This document shows positions 22,330 through 50,259 of a stretch of DNA of 64,000 nt, in pieces. The DNA is taken from NCBI GenBank assembly GCA_035578905.1, contig JAQJVL010000668.1, positions 248,001 through 312,000 on the forward strand, in the 5' to 3' direction. The stretch comes from Stictocephala bisonia (lineage: Eukaryota > Arthropoda > Insecta > Hemiptera > Membracidae). The translations under genes were made by a program, and so were the position numbers. Positions within the stretch are counted from its first letter, which is position 1. Each line of letters begins with the position of its first letter. The notes under the pieces are model-generated. The model searched no databases. It saw nothing but the letters and a program-made list of their open reading frames with translations, and had not been told where the DNA came from.

Positions 22330-25300
22330 GAAGAGAGAGCTTAGCAAAACTTGATAAATTATTGATAAGGTAACACAAGCGAGTGATAAGACTACTTTTG
22401 TAATCAATGTTTAACTGACTGTTAAGAGATTCTACAACCTAAAGCAGTAAACTAGTGCAGTAATTACATTTGTTGACAACATTTGTCAACACTATCAGGA
22501 TTGTATATCGTCAATGTTTTGTTTACCAATCCCCAACCTTTTCTGAGCTGACCATTGTGAAAACTCTTTAAAGGGATATTCCAAAATAAAAATTTAAAGT
22601 TTAAATAAATAAATTACACAAATACTGTTTTTTCGTTAACCTTAATGCATAAGTGCTTCAAACTATTACATGCCTTTGTATTCACATATTATCGAAATCA
22701 TATACTATATATTACGGTCCCTTACCTACCCCTGTTTTTTTCTAATTGAATTTAGTCCCCTCCTTTAGTTGGCCCCTAATGATATTAAAATTTTAAAAAT
22801 TACTACCACAGTTTATGTATTGTTTGTTCATACCAAACTTGATAATGGGTTTGAAAGATTAAAATTTTGATATTATTGAAAAAAAAGACAAACTGGGATA
22901 TTTTAGTAAAAAAAAAAATACCGTTGCATTTTTTTCTAAGATTATGTTAAACTTAATACTGATTGACTATACCTTATTATTATTAATATACTGAAATATT
23001 CCTTATACCACAATTAGAACACAACATTTATTCAATTTAAATTTTATACTAAAATTATTCTTAAAGTTGTCTTTTGTTACTGGTAAAGAATTTTACAAAA
23101 AGAATAAACGTATTTTTGTACACTTATTCTTTATTAAAAGTCTTGATAAAACATCAGACTTTTTCTTAATCTTTTTACTGTAAAACGTTTTACTATTTAG
23201 TTTTTTTAGGGATTTTAAATTTTTAACATTTAGTTTCTCAACAATTAAATTATAATTACTTTATGTTCAGTCCAAAATGTTATAACACTTGTCAATCCTA
23301 TTCTTTGTTAATTCCTGTGGTCCGAAGAGGTGAACGCAGTTTTCCGAAATCGACTACCATAATATTTGTAAATGTTGTACTTATTTACATTGTTATTAGT
23401 TTATGTTGTGTGACGTTTACTTGTTTTCCTATTTCTTCCTAAACGTAATGTGGTAATTATTAAAGTTCTTAAAGACACAGTTAGTAATATATGTAATATG
23501 ACGTATCAGAATCAGAAACGTTCCAAATTTCTTTCTGAAACATTTCAAATTAAGTAATTTAAGAAACAACGTAAGTGGTTTACACTCTTACTTAAGCAAG
23601 TACTAGAAAGATGTATGTAAGACTCAACAATCGATCAAAAACTAAGAAGGACCGAACAACTCGTAAAACCCTTATTTCCATCTAAAACTCCTCGAATAGC
23701 AACAGTCGACTACGGTTAGTCAACGGACTCGGGTCAAGTTGTAACATGACCTCGATTTGGATTAATCGATATAATATCAGTTTATTGCTGAGATTAACTA
23801 TCAGAGACTACAACATCTTCATCAAAGGCCTAAAAAACCGACACTTGGATTCGATTATGAAGACTTCGGGTTTTTGGTTGTGACAAAAATTTATTAACAT
23901 ACATGTATATCTCCCACAGGATAGCCTATGTAATTAATGGTATTAGCAATGAACCCACATTTTTTTAAAGAAGGGAAAAATAAATTTTGTGAATTCTACC
24001 ACTTTTGATCTCTACTTGGGCAATTAGCCGCTAGGTTGCGCTAGTGTCCCCTTGCAAAGAAGATCATACGACACTAGCGCTCCTAATACTAATATCGCCC
24101 ATGAAATATTATATATTATGTTTTTATGTATGTATCGTATGGCTTTCAAAGTCAGTCAACCCAACCAATTCCAACTACCCCTCCCCCCAACTACCCTTTG
24201 GTAACTTATGTCGGTATTCATTTTATTGGATGCGACGAAGTGTCATCTTAAAATACGAAGTGTATATTAAAACTTTGTAAGTCAAAGAAATGCCGATTTT
24301 CAAAAACGCCTTTATTTTTTTATAACGCGCCTTGTTCGTGTTATAACAAATAGGAAGTCTGTCATTTTACAGTATTTTTAACTTGCAATAAGACACTTTT
24401 TGAAATTAAGTTTCACTTTCGAAAATAATACACTTTTCGAATTACAGTAACATTTCACTTTATGGGGTGATTCTCCTCCCTCATATTGTATTACTTCCCA
24501 GAGTCTTAAGACGCCGTTGAACTTACAGCTGAAAAATGTTATCTATTGCATTATAGGAAGGCAACTGCGGTTTCTCTGATGCAGATTTCGTGGAAATAGG
24601 TTATGTTGGATAATTTCCGGCCACGTGATAAAAAACAGCTGCAACAAGAAAGTGCTAGATGAGTCAACTCCACTTTGAAATGGACGGAAGTTGATCAGCA
24701 GAAAATTTGTAGGGAGAACAAATTTTCACCTTATGATAATAATAGGACCTATCAATATTAAAATAAAAAATCAGAAGTTTTTTTTGTACGTTGAGTACGA
24801 TTACATTTCTTTAATTAACTATTAATTTGCATATTTACAAAATTTTGTAAAATAGAAGAGAAGTGAAATTAGACGATGGCAGGACATGTCCAAACATTTC
24901 TTGTGAGAACAATTAAAGATTTTGTTTGAAAATGAAAAAAAAAAACACTATCATTGTTTTGTTAATGTGAGCTGGTGAGTTGAGATTTTTTCTAATTTTA
25001 TATAAATCGGTAACTTACTTATTTAAACATTGTAACTGACAAATAAATATTAAATAACTATCTGTTTACTCGTCATACTCTACTAGATAAATATATTTAT
25101 GTTTTATTGAAATTAAATGTTAAATTTTATTAAGCGTTACTTAGCTAGTTAACTTGGTTTTCATAATTTAATTTTTGTAAATCGCTTATAAATAATTAAA
25201 TCAATGTAATAATTTCACCCGTTTATAGTTGTTGTTGCTCTTTTGTAAACAACATGAAAACATGGTACACAAAACGTTTGACGGTTTAGGCCTACTATCG

Positions 25301-25900
25301 ACCGATTTCACTTTTCTTCCAACTTACAAAAATGTTATATATAAAAAAATCTAGTCTATTGCTTCCGATTCTGAAATAATTTCCATTGCTCCCACTCGCT
25401 AGAGTAAGATAGGTGCCAAAAACTACGAAAACATCGCTGTCTCACTACGTAGCGTAAGAAAGAAATGCCAAAAACTATGAATGAACGAAGGTCAGTGGGT
25501 GATATGTTCACACTAGTGCCCCTGAACACTGAGGCCCTGTGTCTCACTCGGGACACAAGACTTCACATTGTTCAGCTTGTTACGAACACCTGTTACTAAA
25601 TACCATTTACAAAAACTAGCCTTACTTACACTTTCATCTGCAACACTTTGTATCAAGTAGTTTAAGAAGAGTTATTTTGCTAATTTTAAAGTTATTATAA
25701 AATCATTAGTAGTTATGTAGACCTATATTGTAGTATTAAAACAAATTTTTACCATATGAATTATTTATATAATACAATACGTAAACTATAATAATCATCG
25801 AATCGAATTTATGGTAAGTAACTTAGGCCTAGTTTGTTAAAGCATAACTCTATAAGATAAGATAAAGATTCTCAGTTTCATTCCAATAAGCATCAAATAA
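22330..25900. other. AT-rich non-coding DNA
   Basis: No recognisable gene. 23310-23425 matches the repeat at 14870-15065. 24030-24080 contains a short dyad (GCGCTAGTGTC and GACACTAGCGC). 24520-24720 is less AT-rich, with E-box words CACGTG and CAGCTG. 25356-25556 is open on the minus strand for 66 codons without a known domain. Confidence 0.35.
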
Positions 25901-25904
25901 GTTT

Positions 25905-26120
25905 TGAAAGCATCAACTGAGACGGCAGGACACTGAGCCTGAGTTAGATATAGTGAAGATTCGAAATATGGCCTTGACTGGAAGTTTTTATCAGCAATTC
26001 TCACCTTCAACTGTGTTGGTCATATTCCCTACTCTGTCTGAATAAGTTCCCCGCACAGATAAATGGTTCAATGAAAATGGGTAGTAAAAGTTTAAAAAGA
26101 AGATAGGGTTCTCCTTAAAA
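25905..26120 (+). mobile_element. tRNA-derived SINE family S2, copy 1
   Basis: CTGAGTTAGATATAGTGAAG, then GATTCGAAATATGGCC (degenerate B box) and TCTGAATAAGTTCCCCGCACAGA align with the copies at 47050 and 47405. Confidence 0.65.
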
Positions 26121-26485
26121 AAGTTATTTAGTTGATTTGAAAAGGTACTATCAAAAATAAATTGTATTCAATGATCAGTCTTGAGTTGAGGGTTTACTTT
26201 GAAATTGAAATGTTTGTCTTTTGACTCGTTTCTTAGGTTATTTCGCTCATACGTAATTCTTCTTGAACATTATTGAACCAATTAATTACATTACATTTTG
26301 TTTTTCTTTTAAATTTGTCGTTTATTTTTTATGTTTCAAGTGTTGTCATTTTTAACGACCTTCATGTAATACACAAATCCTTGACATAATGACAATATTT
26401 TTTAGTCTAAAGTTGCTTAGGCGACATCAGTAGTTATGAATTTAACTGAATACTAAAATTAATTGATAATTCGATAGATTCCTTT

Positions 26486-29400
26486 CATGGGCGCCCGCAG
26501 AATATTTTCCCAGGGGGGGCAAGGCCACCGGGGGGTCTGGGGGGTATGACACTTTACAGTAAAAAAGTAAAAGTCAAAAATGTTTTAAAGTAATATGTAT
26601 TTGCTTCAAAATGAACTTAGGTGTGACATGATCTGAATGGATGTAAAATATTATGACTTGAACAAGAATTGTACTCTTCTCTTATCCATTCCAAAAACAT
26701 TGATGGTCTTTTCTATTAGCTCATCTTTTTGTTGTTTTACTGTGTTCCTATGAACAGACAGTAGACAGAGGCCGGTAAGCCGATCGTTTGACATGGTGCT
26801 CCTTATCCAAGTTTTTACTCGTCTCAGAGTGCTGTAAAGAAACATAACAGTAAACATTTTAAAGATATAAACCATTTTTACTCCTATAAACGAAATTAAC
26901 CATTGTAAACTAAATTTCTGCCAACTACTGGTATACTTGACTTAGTATATATTTTAAAAGACTATTATGCAGAAATGGAATAAAAAATAAATAAGTTAGA
27001 CCTATAAAATCTAAGTAAATTTGCATGCAATTTAAAAAACATTTAACTATTATTCTCACCTGAATGACCTCTCAATAGTACAAGTTGTTGGTGGTAAACA
27101 CAGTGCAATCTTGAGTGCCTTAGCAACTGACGGTAAAAAGTAAACATGTTCGTGTTGCAGAACATCTATAAGGTGCATTTTCTCCAAGTCCTTATAATCA
27201 GCTGGTGTGTTTGCCCACAGGTCATACCATAGGACTGATTCGTCCTTAAAGTTGTCTAACAACTTTCCATACATTTCAGCAATTTTTACCACAGAACTTT
27301 CGTATTTTTCATTGGGAAGGGCTTTCATGACTTTTGGATGCATGTTAAATATTTCAAAAGCAGGTTGGTTTTTTTCTGAAAACCTGTCACTCAAGGATTG
27401 CACCAAAGAGTCTAAATATGGAAGAAACACCGACACTCTAAAATAATCATTTAAGGTCTCAGATGGTTGGTTTGATCGATGTATTTGTGTTCCACCAATG
27501 ACTCGTGGCTTTGTGAGAGTAACACACAGAGCTGCAGCATTTTGTTCGACGGTCAACATTATTTTGGCGAACTCTTCTACACTATTTGTTCTGTCACTTT
27601 TAAAAATTTCAGCTAACCTTTGTATGTGTGTTGAAACTTTTAATAAGTCAACACTTGGACTTTGCAGCATTTGAGTTACGATTTCAAGTTTACTGGAGTA
27701 CACAGCTATTACTTGCATTCATATTAAGAATGATGTTGTTACAGCACAGTGGAGTTGAAATGCTTTCTGCCTCGTGTCCCTATTTCCTTCCATAGATAAG
27801 TTTTCTAGAGCTTGAGCTATATCAACAAACTGTTCATTGAACTTTCTTATTGCTTTATACTTTTCAGTCCATCTGGTTTCACACAGTTTCTGCAGTGTCC
27901 CAATAACCGCTCTCCTCTGTCCATTTTCACGAAAAAACTTAATAACCTCTTTTACTGTTCCAACAGTATTTCTAACTTGTGGTAGCCTATTCAAATCATT
28001 GACGACTAAATTGAGCTTATGGCTAGAGCAATAGGAAATTTTTCATTGATTCTTTTATGTACACCAGTAATATGACCAGCCATTGTACTACATCCATCAT
28101 AGGCCTGTCCTACAACGTTATTTAAGTTTAAACCCCATGATGTTAATGTAGAGATGATTGCACTTGCTACATTTTCAGCACCCAAACCATCCTGTAAAGG
28201 TGTAAAACCTAGGAAATCCTCCTTGATACATTTGTCGGAGGTGTCAAAATATCTAACACCAAGGGACAATTGTTCCACCCCTGAAATATCCATTGTCTCG
28301 TCAGCCAATATGGAAAATATTTCATTTGAATTTATTTTACCAATCAGTTCATTTCTTAAAACATTTGCGCTAGTTTCAATCAACTCATTTTGAACTCGAT
28401 GGGATATGTAGCTGGCATTTTTGGGCCCATGTTTCAGATGGTCTGCTAAAGTAACATCTCCAGACTCTTCTCTGAAACGCAAAAGGTCGTTAAAAACAGC
28501 ATGCGTATCTTGTTTTCCTCTTAATGGTAGATCGTGTGTAGCACAAAAAATTATAGACGAAACAATAGGTTTCAATTTATTTCTGTTTGATTCAATCTGG
28601 TGAGCTAACCCTTCATTGACAAGAACATCGACACTTTGCTTTTCACCGTTCATAACTGACAAGAAACTACTAGACTTTTCCACAGCCTCGCGGTGCCATT
28701 GCGAAAGAGCGTGAGATTTAGCATATTCATGAAACTTTTTATAATTATTGAATGGGCGTGTGATGAATCCACTTTGATAGCTTCCATGGCTAACACGGGG
28801 CTTAAATAAAACACATGACTTGCAAAGAGCACCTTTTCCACTTCGGGAGTAAGCTAACCAAGGGTATGTATTATACCATTCTCTAAGAAATGGGCGCTTT
28901 CCTGCTATTACATCATCTTTAAAATTGTAGCTTGAATCAGGCTTCCATGGGTTTGTTAACATTGAGTAAATTACATAATTATTTGTCGGGATATTATCAA
29001 GGCAGTTACCGATATCAAACGAGTCTTTAGTATTACCTTTTATATTAGGTGTTGATGAGGTGGTATGTGCAGAAGTCGATGGTTGAGAACAATAATCTGC
29101 TTGTAGGCCTACATCAGCAACGTTAATGTTACTAGTGTTTACTGAATGTTCTGCATTACTGCTGGATGCAAAGTTGATACAAACATTGTCTTCTGTTAGA
29201 TCTTTACACTGATTATCGTTGTCAACAGCATGTATGACGTGATCGGTTTTTAAACGTTTATTAAAAAACTTTCTTATGTCCATTTTAAACTCTCCTGTTG
29301 CTAACAAAATCACACTGAACACAATATCGCCAAATGAAAATTAATTTCACTTCTACACTTTATCCGTGAATATACGACTTAACACAACAACAGCTAGACA

Positions 29401-29727
29401 CTGACTGACGCCGACGCTGGGCCGGGCGCCTACCATAGACTAAGTATCACTTGCTCTTCAGTGTCTTGCTTATTGTTGTCAATTACGTTGTTTCTTTCGC
29501 TATAATAATACTAGCATGCATGAATACTAGGGTTTGGTTATTTATGTAGTCATGTTTTTCGTTAACGTAACCTTATCCCGGCGTTTATGCGGAATTGCCG
29601 ATATTTATTCATTTTGGACATTCTATATTTTTCAAAACACTAAAACCTGACAAAAATTTATGCGTACTATCCTGATTCTCAGGGGGGGCAATGGCCCCCC
29701 CCTGGCCCCTACCTGCGGGCGCCTATG
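26486..29727 (-). mobile_element. hAT DNA transposon, structurally complete
   Basis: The 3242-bp element has 15-bp inverted ends, CATGGGCGCCCGCAG and its near-exact complement CTGCGGGCGCCTATG, with one mismatch. It is flanked by a perfect 8-bp target-site duplication ATTCCTTT at 26478-26485 and 29728-29735, diagnostic of hAT insertion. Both ends have G/C-rich subterminal tracts (GGGGGGGC and CCCCCCCC). The minus-strand transposase gene inside is disrupted, so the copy is probably non-autonomous now. Confidence 0.95.
26651..29283 (-). pseudogene. hAT transposase (ZMYM1-like), frameshift plus in-frame stop
   Basis: The start is taken at MDIRKFF (29283), the usual N terminus of this family, rather than the upstream ATG at 29322. 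Exon 1 encodes a TTF-type zinc-finger region with CKSCVLFKP, then a DUF4371-like segment with LADETMDISG and YDGCSTMAG. Near 28020 the frame shifts with an apparent small deletion just before HKLNLVVNDLN. An in-frame TGA follows at 27721-27719. The last part of exon 1 ends TCTIERSF at a GTGAG donor. A 228-bp intron (26832-27059) joins it to exon 2, giving STLRRVKTW and SNDRLTGLCLLSVHR, the hAT C-terminal dimerisation motif, which ends at 26651. The spliced architecture is clear; the product as it stands is broken. Confidence 0.88.
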
Positions 29728-29735
29728 ATTCCTTT

Positions 29736-30990
29736 ATCGAATGTGAGTGTTTTGATCTTTTTGCAAGTGGAGCTTCCGATGCAGACACGCAACCTGCTAT
29801 CTGACGCTGTGCCATGCATTAACATTCCTACACGTATTTATTTTGAAAGGCAACACACCTTTTTACATAATGAGAGAAAAATACATAAATAATTATCAAC
29901 AAATAATTAGGAGATATGTCAATTACAAACAAATATAATCGGAATAAACAGGCTCAATAGAAAAATTAAACAAAATATTGTTGCTAAAAAAGAAAAGATG
30001 CGATAAAAAAAAAACATGCAGTGGTAGTCCTGATCTAACCAAAGTGCAGTATAACAAACGTAGTTAGGTTAACAGCAATAAGTATAGATAAATCTAGGTA
30101 TAAACCAAACAAGACCAAACAACAATAAGTACAATAGTACAATCTAAATCCACAACAGAAGTTGTGCAAATAAAACTTTAATAATATAATCAAAACAAAA
30201 AAGTAGAGAATAGTCCAAAAAATATAAAAAGACAAATAGCAAATATTTAAATAAACAGATAATTGACTGCTTTATAAGTTAATCATAACAATTAAAGTAT
30301 CAACAACAATTCGTTACGGTAATAACTGTTATTAACAATAACAGTTGCGACAAACAAACTAACAACAACAATTACAATGGCAAAAAAATAACAATAACAA
30401 TGGGAACCAAAAACTACTATATCAGAACTATATTAGTTGGTTATTGTATTATTTAAATTTATGGAATGCTGAAGGAACTATTAAAAAAAGGTACGAAAAT
30501 AAGCCCCAAGTCAAAAATTCCAGAAGCCCTGACATGCTGGAGCTGAAACCCATAAGCATGCGAGTTAATTGTACTAACCAGATTTCCTCTCCAGAACGTC
30601 GGTTGAATAAAATCCTGTTTTAAACAGAAAGGTGCGGCAGCGTTATTTTAGCAGTTTGGGCAACTTAACAAATATAACATCCCTCGTTAGCGGAGGTGCG
30701 GTAAAAGCATGCGGCGCCACCGAGTGGTATTTGGACCTCCTCATTTCGACACTTTTTACTAATTTCCTTAGGTGTAATAACCGATTTGTCCATGCTGTTA
30801 GGTGGTACTTGTCGTTCAATAACACTTATAAGTTGGTACTTGACAGGGCAACTTAGTTCTCTAACAGTAAAGTTCGTGGTTGGGGTGTTTCAACATTTTG
30901 GTTCATTTACAATAGATTGCATCATGTTTTGCAAGTGTGATTTTTCGTGCACAGTGTTTTTCTGAACCTGTCATATGTGAATTCATTTTA
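29736..30990. other. AT-rich non-coding DNA
   Basis: No gene recognised. 30300-30420 is rich in AACAA/AATAAC words. A small GC-richer patch at 30630-30730 contains GCGGCGCCACCGAGTGG but no convincing coding frame. Confidence 0.35.
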
Positions 30991-30994
30991 CGAA

Positions 30995-32020
30995 ACATAA
31001 TTTTGCCATAATTCAAGTGATCAAACTCCATTTTGCATCATTCAATTGATCAAAATTCATTTTTTGCTAACTGAATTTATCGAACTCCATTTTTTGCTAA
31101 TTTAACTTATCAAACTCCATTTTTTGCTAATTCAATTGATCAAACTCCATTTCGTGCTAATTTAAATTATCAAAATCCATTTTGCGCTAATTCAATTTAT
31201 AATAATTTATAAGCAATTCATTTCGTCCTAAATTAATTTATCAAACTCCATTGGTGCTAATTCACTTTATCAAACTACATTTCGTGCTAATTTAATTTAT
31301 CAAACTCCATTAGTGCTATCTCAATTTATAAAACTCCATTTGGTCCTAATTTAAATTATCAAAATCCATTTTGTACTAATTCAATTTATAAAACTTCATT
31401 TGGTCCTAAATTAATTTATAAAACTCCATTTTATGCTAATTCAATTTATCAAACTACATTTCTTGCTAATTAAATTGATCAAACTCCATTTTATGCTAAT
31501 TCAATTGAACAAACTCTATTTTATGCTAATTCAATTGATCAAACTCCATTTCGTGCTAATTTATTTTATAAAACACCATTTTATGCTAATTCAATTTATC
31601 TAACAGAATGTCGTACTAACTCAATTTATCAAACACCATTTCCTTTCATATTTCTATTTATAAAACAACATGTGGTCAACATGTAATTTATCAAACATTA
31701 TTTTGGACTAATTCAATTTATCAAACATCATGTTGTCAGCATTCAATCAATCAAACATTATTTCATGATAATTCAATTTATCAAACACTATTTCGTAATA
31801 ATTCAATTCAACGAACTCTGTTTTACACCAATTTACTTTATGGTGTATAATTTGGTAATCATTCAATTTATTAAATACTATTTCATGCCAGTTCAATTTA
31901 TTATCAAACAACATTTTGTCATCAGTCAATTTAACTAACTCTAGTTCGTGCTAATTAAATTTACCAAACGAAATACTGTGATAATTCATTTTATAAATCA
32001 CCATTTTGTGCCAATTTAAC
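30995..32020. repeat. Degenerate ~31-bp tandem array, about 33 copies
   Basis: The repeating phrase is approximately GCTAATTCAATTTAT followed by CAAACTCCATTTTGT. Units differ by substitutions and small indels, and the right side is more diverged (ATCAAACATTATTTCATGAT variants). The array lies 1.8 kb upstream of the first visible Sox exon. Confidence 0.9.
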
Positions 32021-32029
32021 TAGCGATGC

Positions 32030-32690
32030 GTAGTTTCGTTGCTAATCAATAGTTGAAAGTATAATATTTTTTTCTAATAAATTTAAATATACCTAAAGAC
32101 TCATTGCTCTCTTAATTTGTTAAAAAATCCAGTGTTCTCGCAATATTATTGACGTGATTTGTTATGGATGTTATATATTAAATTTAAATGAGATAGAAAA
32201 GCTGTAAAAACATCAAATATTTCTAATAACATATTAAAGTTGAAGAGCTTTATTTAAAACAAATCTCATAAAAATTTCCTAAAAAAAATGTATAATATCA
32301 AAATTGGTTGCTAAATATTAATAGACGTTGGTAAACCGGGGGATTATTATTGATAATATCTTCAATTTTAGACGTTCAGTTTTATAAAAACCTTTAAATT
32401 GAAGCATTTTACTAGATAATTAAAAACAGGATACTAATAAATGGATAATCGGAAACAGAGTTCATAGATACGCTTTAGTGAAAAAGTAAAATCGTAGCTT
32501 TATCTACAAAGACATTGCCTGTTATTTAATTATTTAGGGATCAACGTCCGTAAAAATTAATATTTTGTTAATACGCGTATCTTGTTTTTATTTGAAATTC
32601 TCCCAGTTTCAATATTTTTCTAGATTTACCTACTTTGCGAGTTAGAATTATTTGTTTATACGTTAATGGAAAATAATACATAGAACAAAT
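32030..32690. other. AT-rich non-coding DNA
   Basis: No gene, repeat family or distinctive motif seen. Confidence 0.35.
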
Positions 32691-32814
32691 AAACAGAGGC
32701 CACTTTCTTATGTCAGCAGCCATAAATAGTTCACAACTGATGGTCTAAAAATCCATTTTAGGGTCCCCTGAACCAAAAAAAGTGTTTGTTTTTTATTTTA
32801 TTTTTTTATGTCAG

Positions 32815-32906
<92 letters not shown>

Positions 32907-33285
32907 CTGTGTGTATGTGCAGTTCACTGAATACCAAACGGATGGATCAATGTTTATGAAATTCGGTATGTATGTGTATTTAGCCAATATATCCAGATCA
33001 TTTTTTCACTTTTTTGAACTTTAATTTTTTTGGGGCAAAAAACATACAAAAATAGAATTTTCTAAAAACGGCTTTAACGATTAAGTTTTCAGGAAAGATA
33101 TGACTTAAAATTTAAATTATTTTTAGTAAAAACCACATGTTTCTAACTTGACTAGTTCTTTTTAGTTATGGCAAAAAATTACATATGGGAATCAAACTGG
33201 TAATTTTAAAAGTTTTGATTTGTTCAATGTTTAATATGGGGGAAAGTTTGTGGAAATTCTTTGGAACCATTTATTATTATTAACA
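32690..33285 (+). repeat. Dispersed repeat family G, copy 3
   Basis: This copy is colinear with the one at 15240-15775: GGTCCCCTGAACC, TG tract, GTGTATGTGCAGTTC, CCAAACGGATGGATCAAT, TTTAGCCAATAT and a TTCTTTGGAACCATTTATTA end. It has a long (TG)n expansion at the position where copy 2 has only a short TG run. Confidence 0.85.
32818..32906. repeat. (TG)n microsatellite
   Basis: About 44 near-perfect TG dinucleotides inside repeat family G. The apparent poly-Cys/Val open frame here is an artefact of the dinucleotide repeat. Confidence 0.97.
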
Positions 33286-33812
33286 TTGTGGACGCCAGTG
33301 TGGCAAAATAGTTTTTCACAAAAACTAAACGGGGTCCTGTTATTCTTCGAACATCTTTAGACTCCTAAATTTTCATTCCACTAGTTCTTCTGTCCTTTAT
33401 ATTATTTTTGTATAAGAACACGACAACAAATCATTATACTATTTACATTCTAGCATTAATATAAAAAACGTATAAAACGTATTGTATAAAACGTATAAAA
33501 AAACTATAAAAAACGTAATGTTTAGTATACAAAGTCACGTGCGGTTACAGATGGTAAATACAGTTAATTACACGCCCACTTCTCTTACTTTAAATGAGGA
33601 TAAAAATAACTACCTGAATAATATAAGATTTATATACTAGACAACATTCGTACGTACATAAGCTTGCATACACCCACATAGCTTATACATCAATAATAAC
33701 TATTGTTGTTATTATTTAAGTACAGGCATTACATCTAGAATATTAAAAAATAAAACAGTTAATGCAATGGAAACAAAGATGTGAATAGAAACAATCTAAT
33801 CAATCATTACAG

Positions 33813-48961
<15,149 letters not shown>

Positions 48962-49620
48962 TAGACTGCCAACACAAGTGGGGAGGAAAATGATTCCACG
49001 CCCCTAGACTTCTCTCCAGTGTAATATTTATGACAAAAGCTCCATTTATAAGCTAGAAGAAGGTTCATTCCATCACTTGCCACTTAAAAGCATTTGGGAA
49101 TCAAGTGCCCTTCAGTACTTTGTATATAGGCTTCTTTGTACGTGTTTTCCCAGCTGTTACCTTGTGAAATCAAAGGTGATTTAGTACTGTTGTGGATTTT
49201 GAGGTTATGTTGTTCACAGTATATTCTCAAGTGCAGTTATAAAATAGTAATAAAAATTGTTAATTAAGATAGGAAATTACCTACCAGTTTTTTGTAGGTC
49301 ATAGACCCTTTTATTGTTGATCTGTATGTATAAGATCTGTTATCATTTCATCATAAAATAGTTACTCGTTAAGGATGCCTTCTTTGAAAATTAAGAGTTC
49401 ATATATTTTCAAATTGTAATATCTCTTAAGATTACATAACGTTTCCAGATAATAATTGTTACCTATCTGTCAATACATTCATGTTATTTATTTAGCCATA
49501 GACCTATGATTTCAATTCAAGGTAAGGGCCTGAATCTTCACGCGAATGAAATTAATCTAACTTATATTAGTTTTATATTAAAAATTACAATATTAAATAA
49601 ACATTTTGAAGTGAAGATCT
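48962..49620 (+). other. Sox 3' untranslated region, extent uncertain
   Basis: Non-coding continuation of the last exon. AATAAA hexamers occur at 49249-49254 and 49596-49601, and more lie downstream (for example near 51870), so the true cleavage site cannot be set from sequence. Confidence 0.5.
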
Positions 49621-50013
49621 AAGTTAACTTTTGATCTACGTTTCAAGACAAATACATCATGATTACTGTTAAAACCTGTAAATGGGAACTTTGAAACCTA
49701 GATCCAGGGTTAAACTTACAATTAAACCTTTAAACTCAGGTTTAAAGGTACAATATATACCTGATTTTTAGGTTTCAAAGAAAAGTTCAAGTATGGGAAC
49801 CAGGTATGTTGAAATTACAGAAGCTGGATTAAAATTTAAGATATTTATTCAATGTGCAATCACGTTTATCATATCACAGACTAATTTATTACTGAAGCAT
49901 GTGAAATGTAAATCTGTGCATCAAGGTAGATACTGTACCTTATTTTGTGTTTTAACACGCATTTAATGTTTATTTCTATTAAGAGCATATTCAAACCTGC
50001 AAAATCACCTATC

Positions 50014-50257
50014 ACAGAGAAGAAAGAAACAGAGATTACTTTCGTAAGGCCGCAGAGAACGCCAAAGTGGCAGTTTTCCAACTAATAAACGTCTTTATAT
50101 CTGTGGTAGTAATTACCACCTATATCCTTAGGTATGTGAGGGACTGACAAGGTGCTGGCCCTGTCTTCCTCGTGGAAAACTGGAGAAATACAATTTCAAC
50201 ACACATATAGTGCACTATTGGATGCGGCCTCTGTTTCTTTCTTCTCTGCGTGTCTAC
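50014..50257 (+). mobile_element. MITE family M, best-preserved copy
   Basis: About 240 bp with 20-bp inverted ends CAGAGAAGAAAGAAACAGAG that match perfectly on the two sides. It has no coding capacity. It serves as the reference for the other copies in this window. Confidence 0.9.
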
Positions 50258-50259
50258 CA

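Noticed and set aside
19644..22344. Long open frames on both strands with 21-residue repeats (KHMLSPKTNANNDRPISIIY and LLALVLGLSMCFKYIMEMGR types)
   Set aside because: They arise because the 63-bp DNA repeat is a multiple of 3 and lacks stops in several frames. Both strands are equally open, and one-base unit variants break the frames.
32782..33024. Poly Cys-Val frame
   Set aside because: Translation of (TG)n inside a dispersed repeat.
33781..33812. Upstream extension of the HMG frame as a start
   Set aside because: It begins with GTG, is AT-rich intron-like sequence and is preceded by no initiator. A good acceptor (CATTACAG) at 33812 explains the exon.
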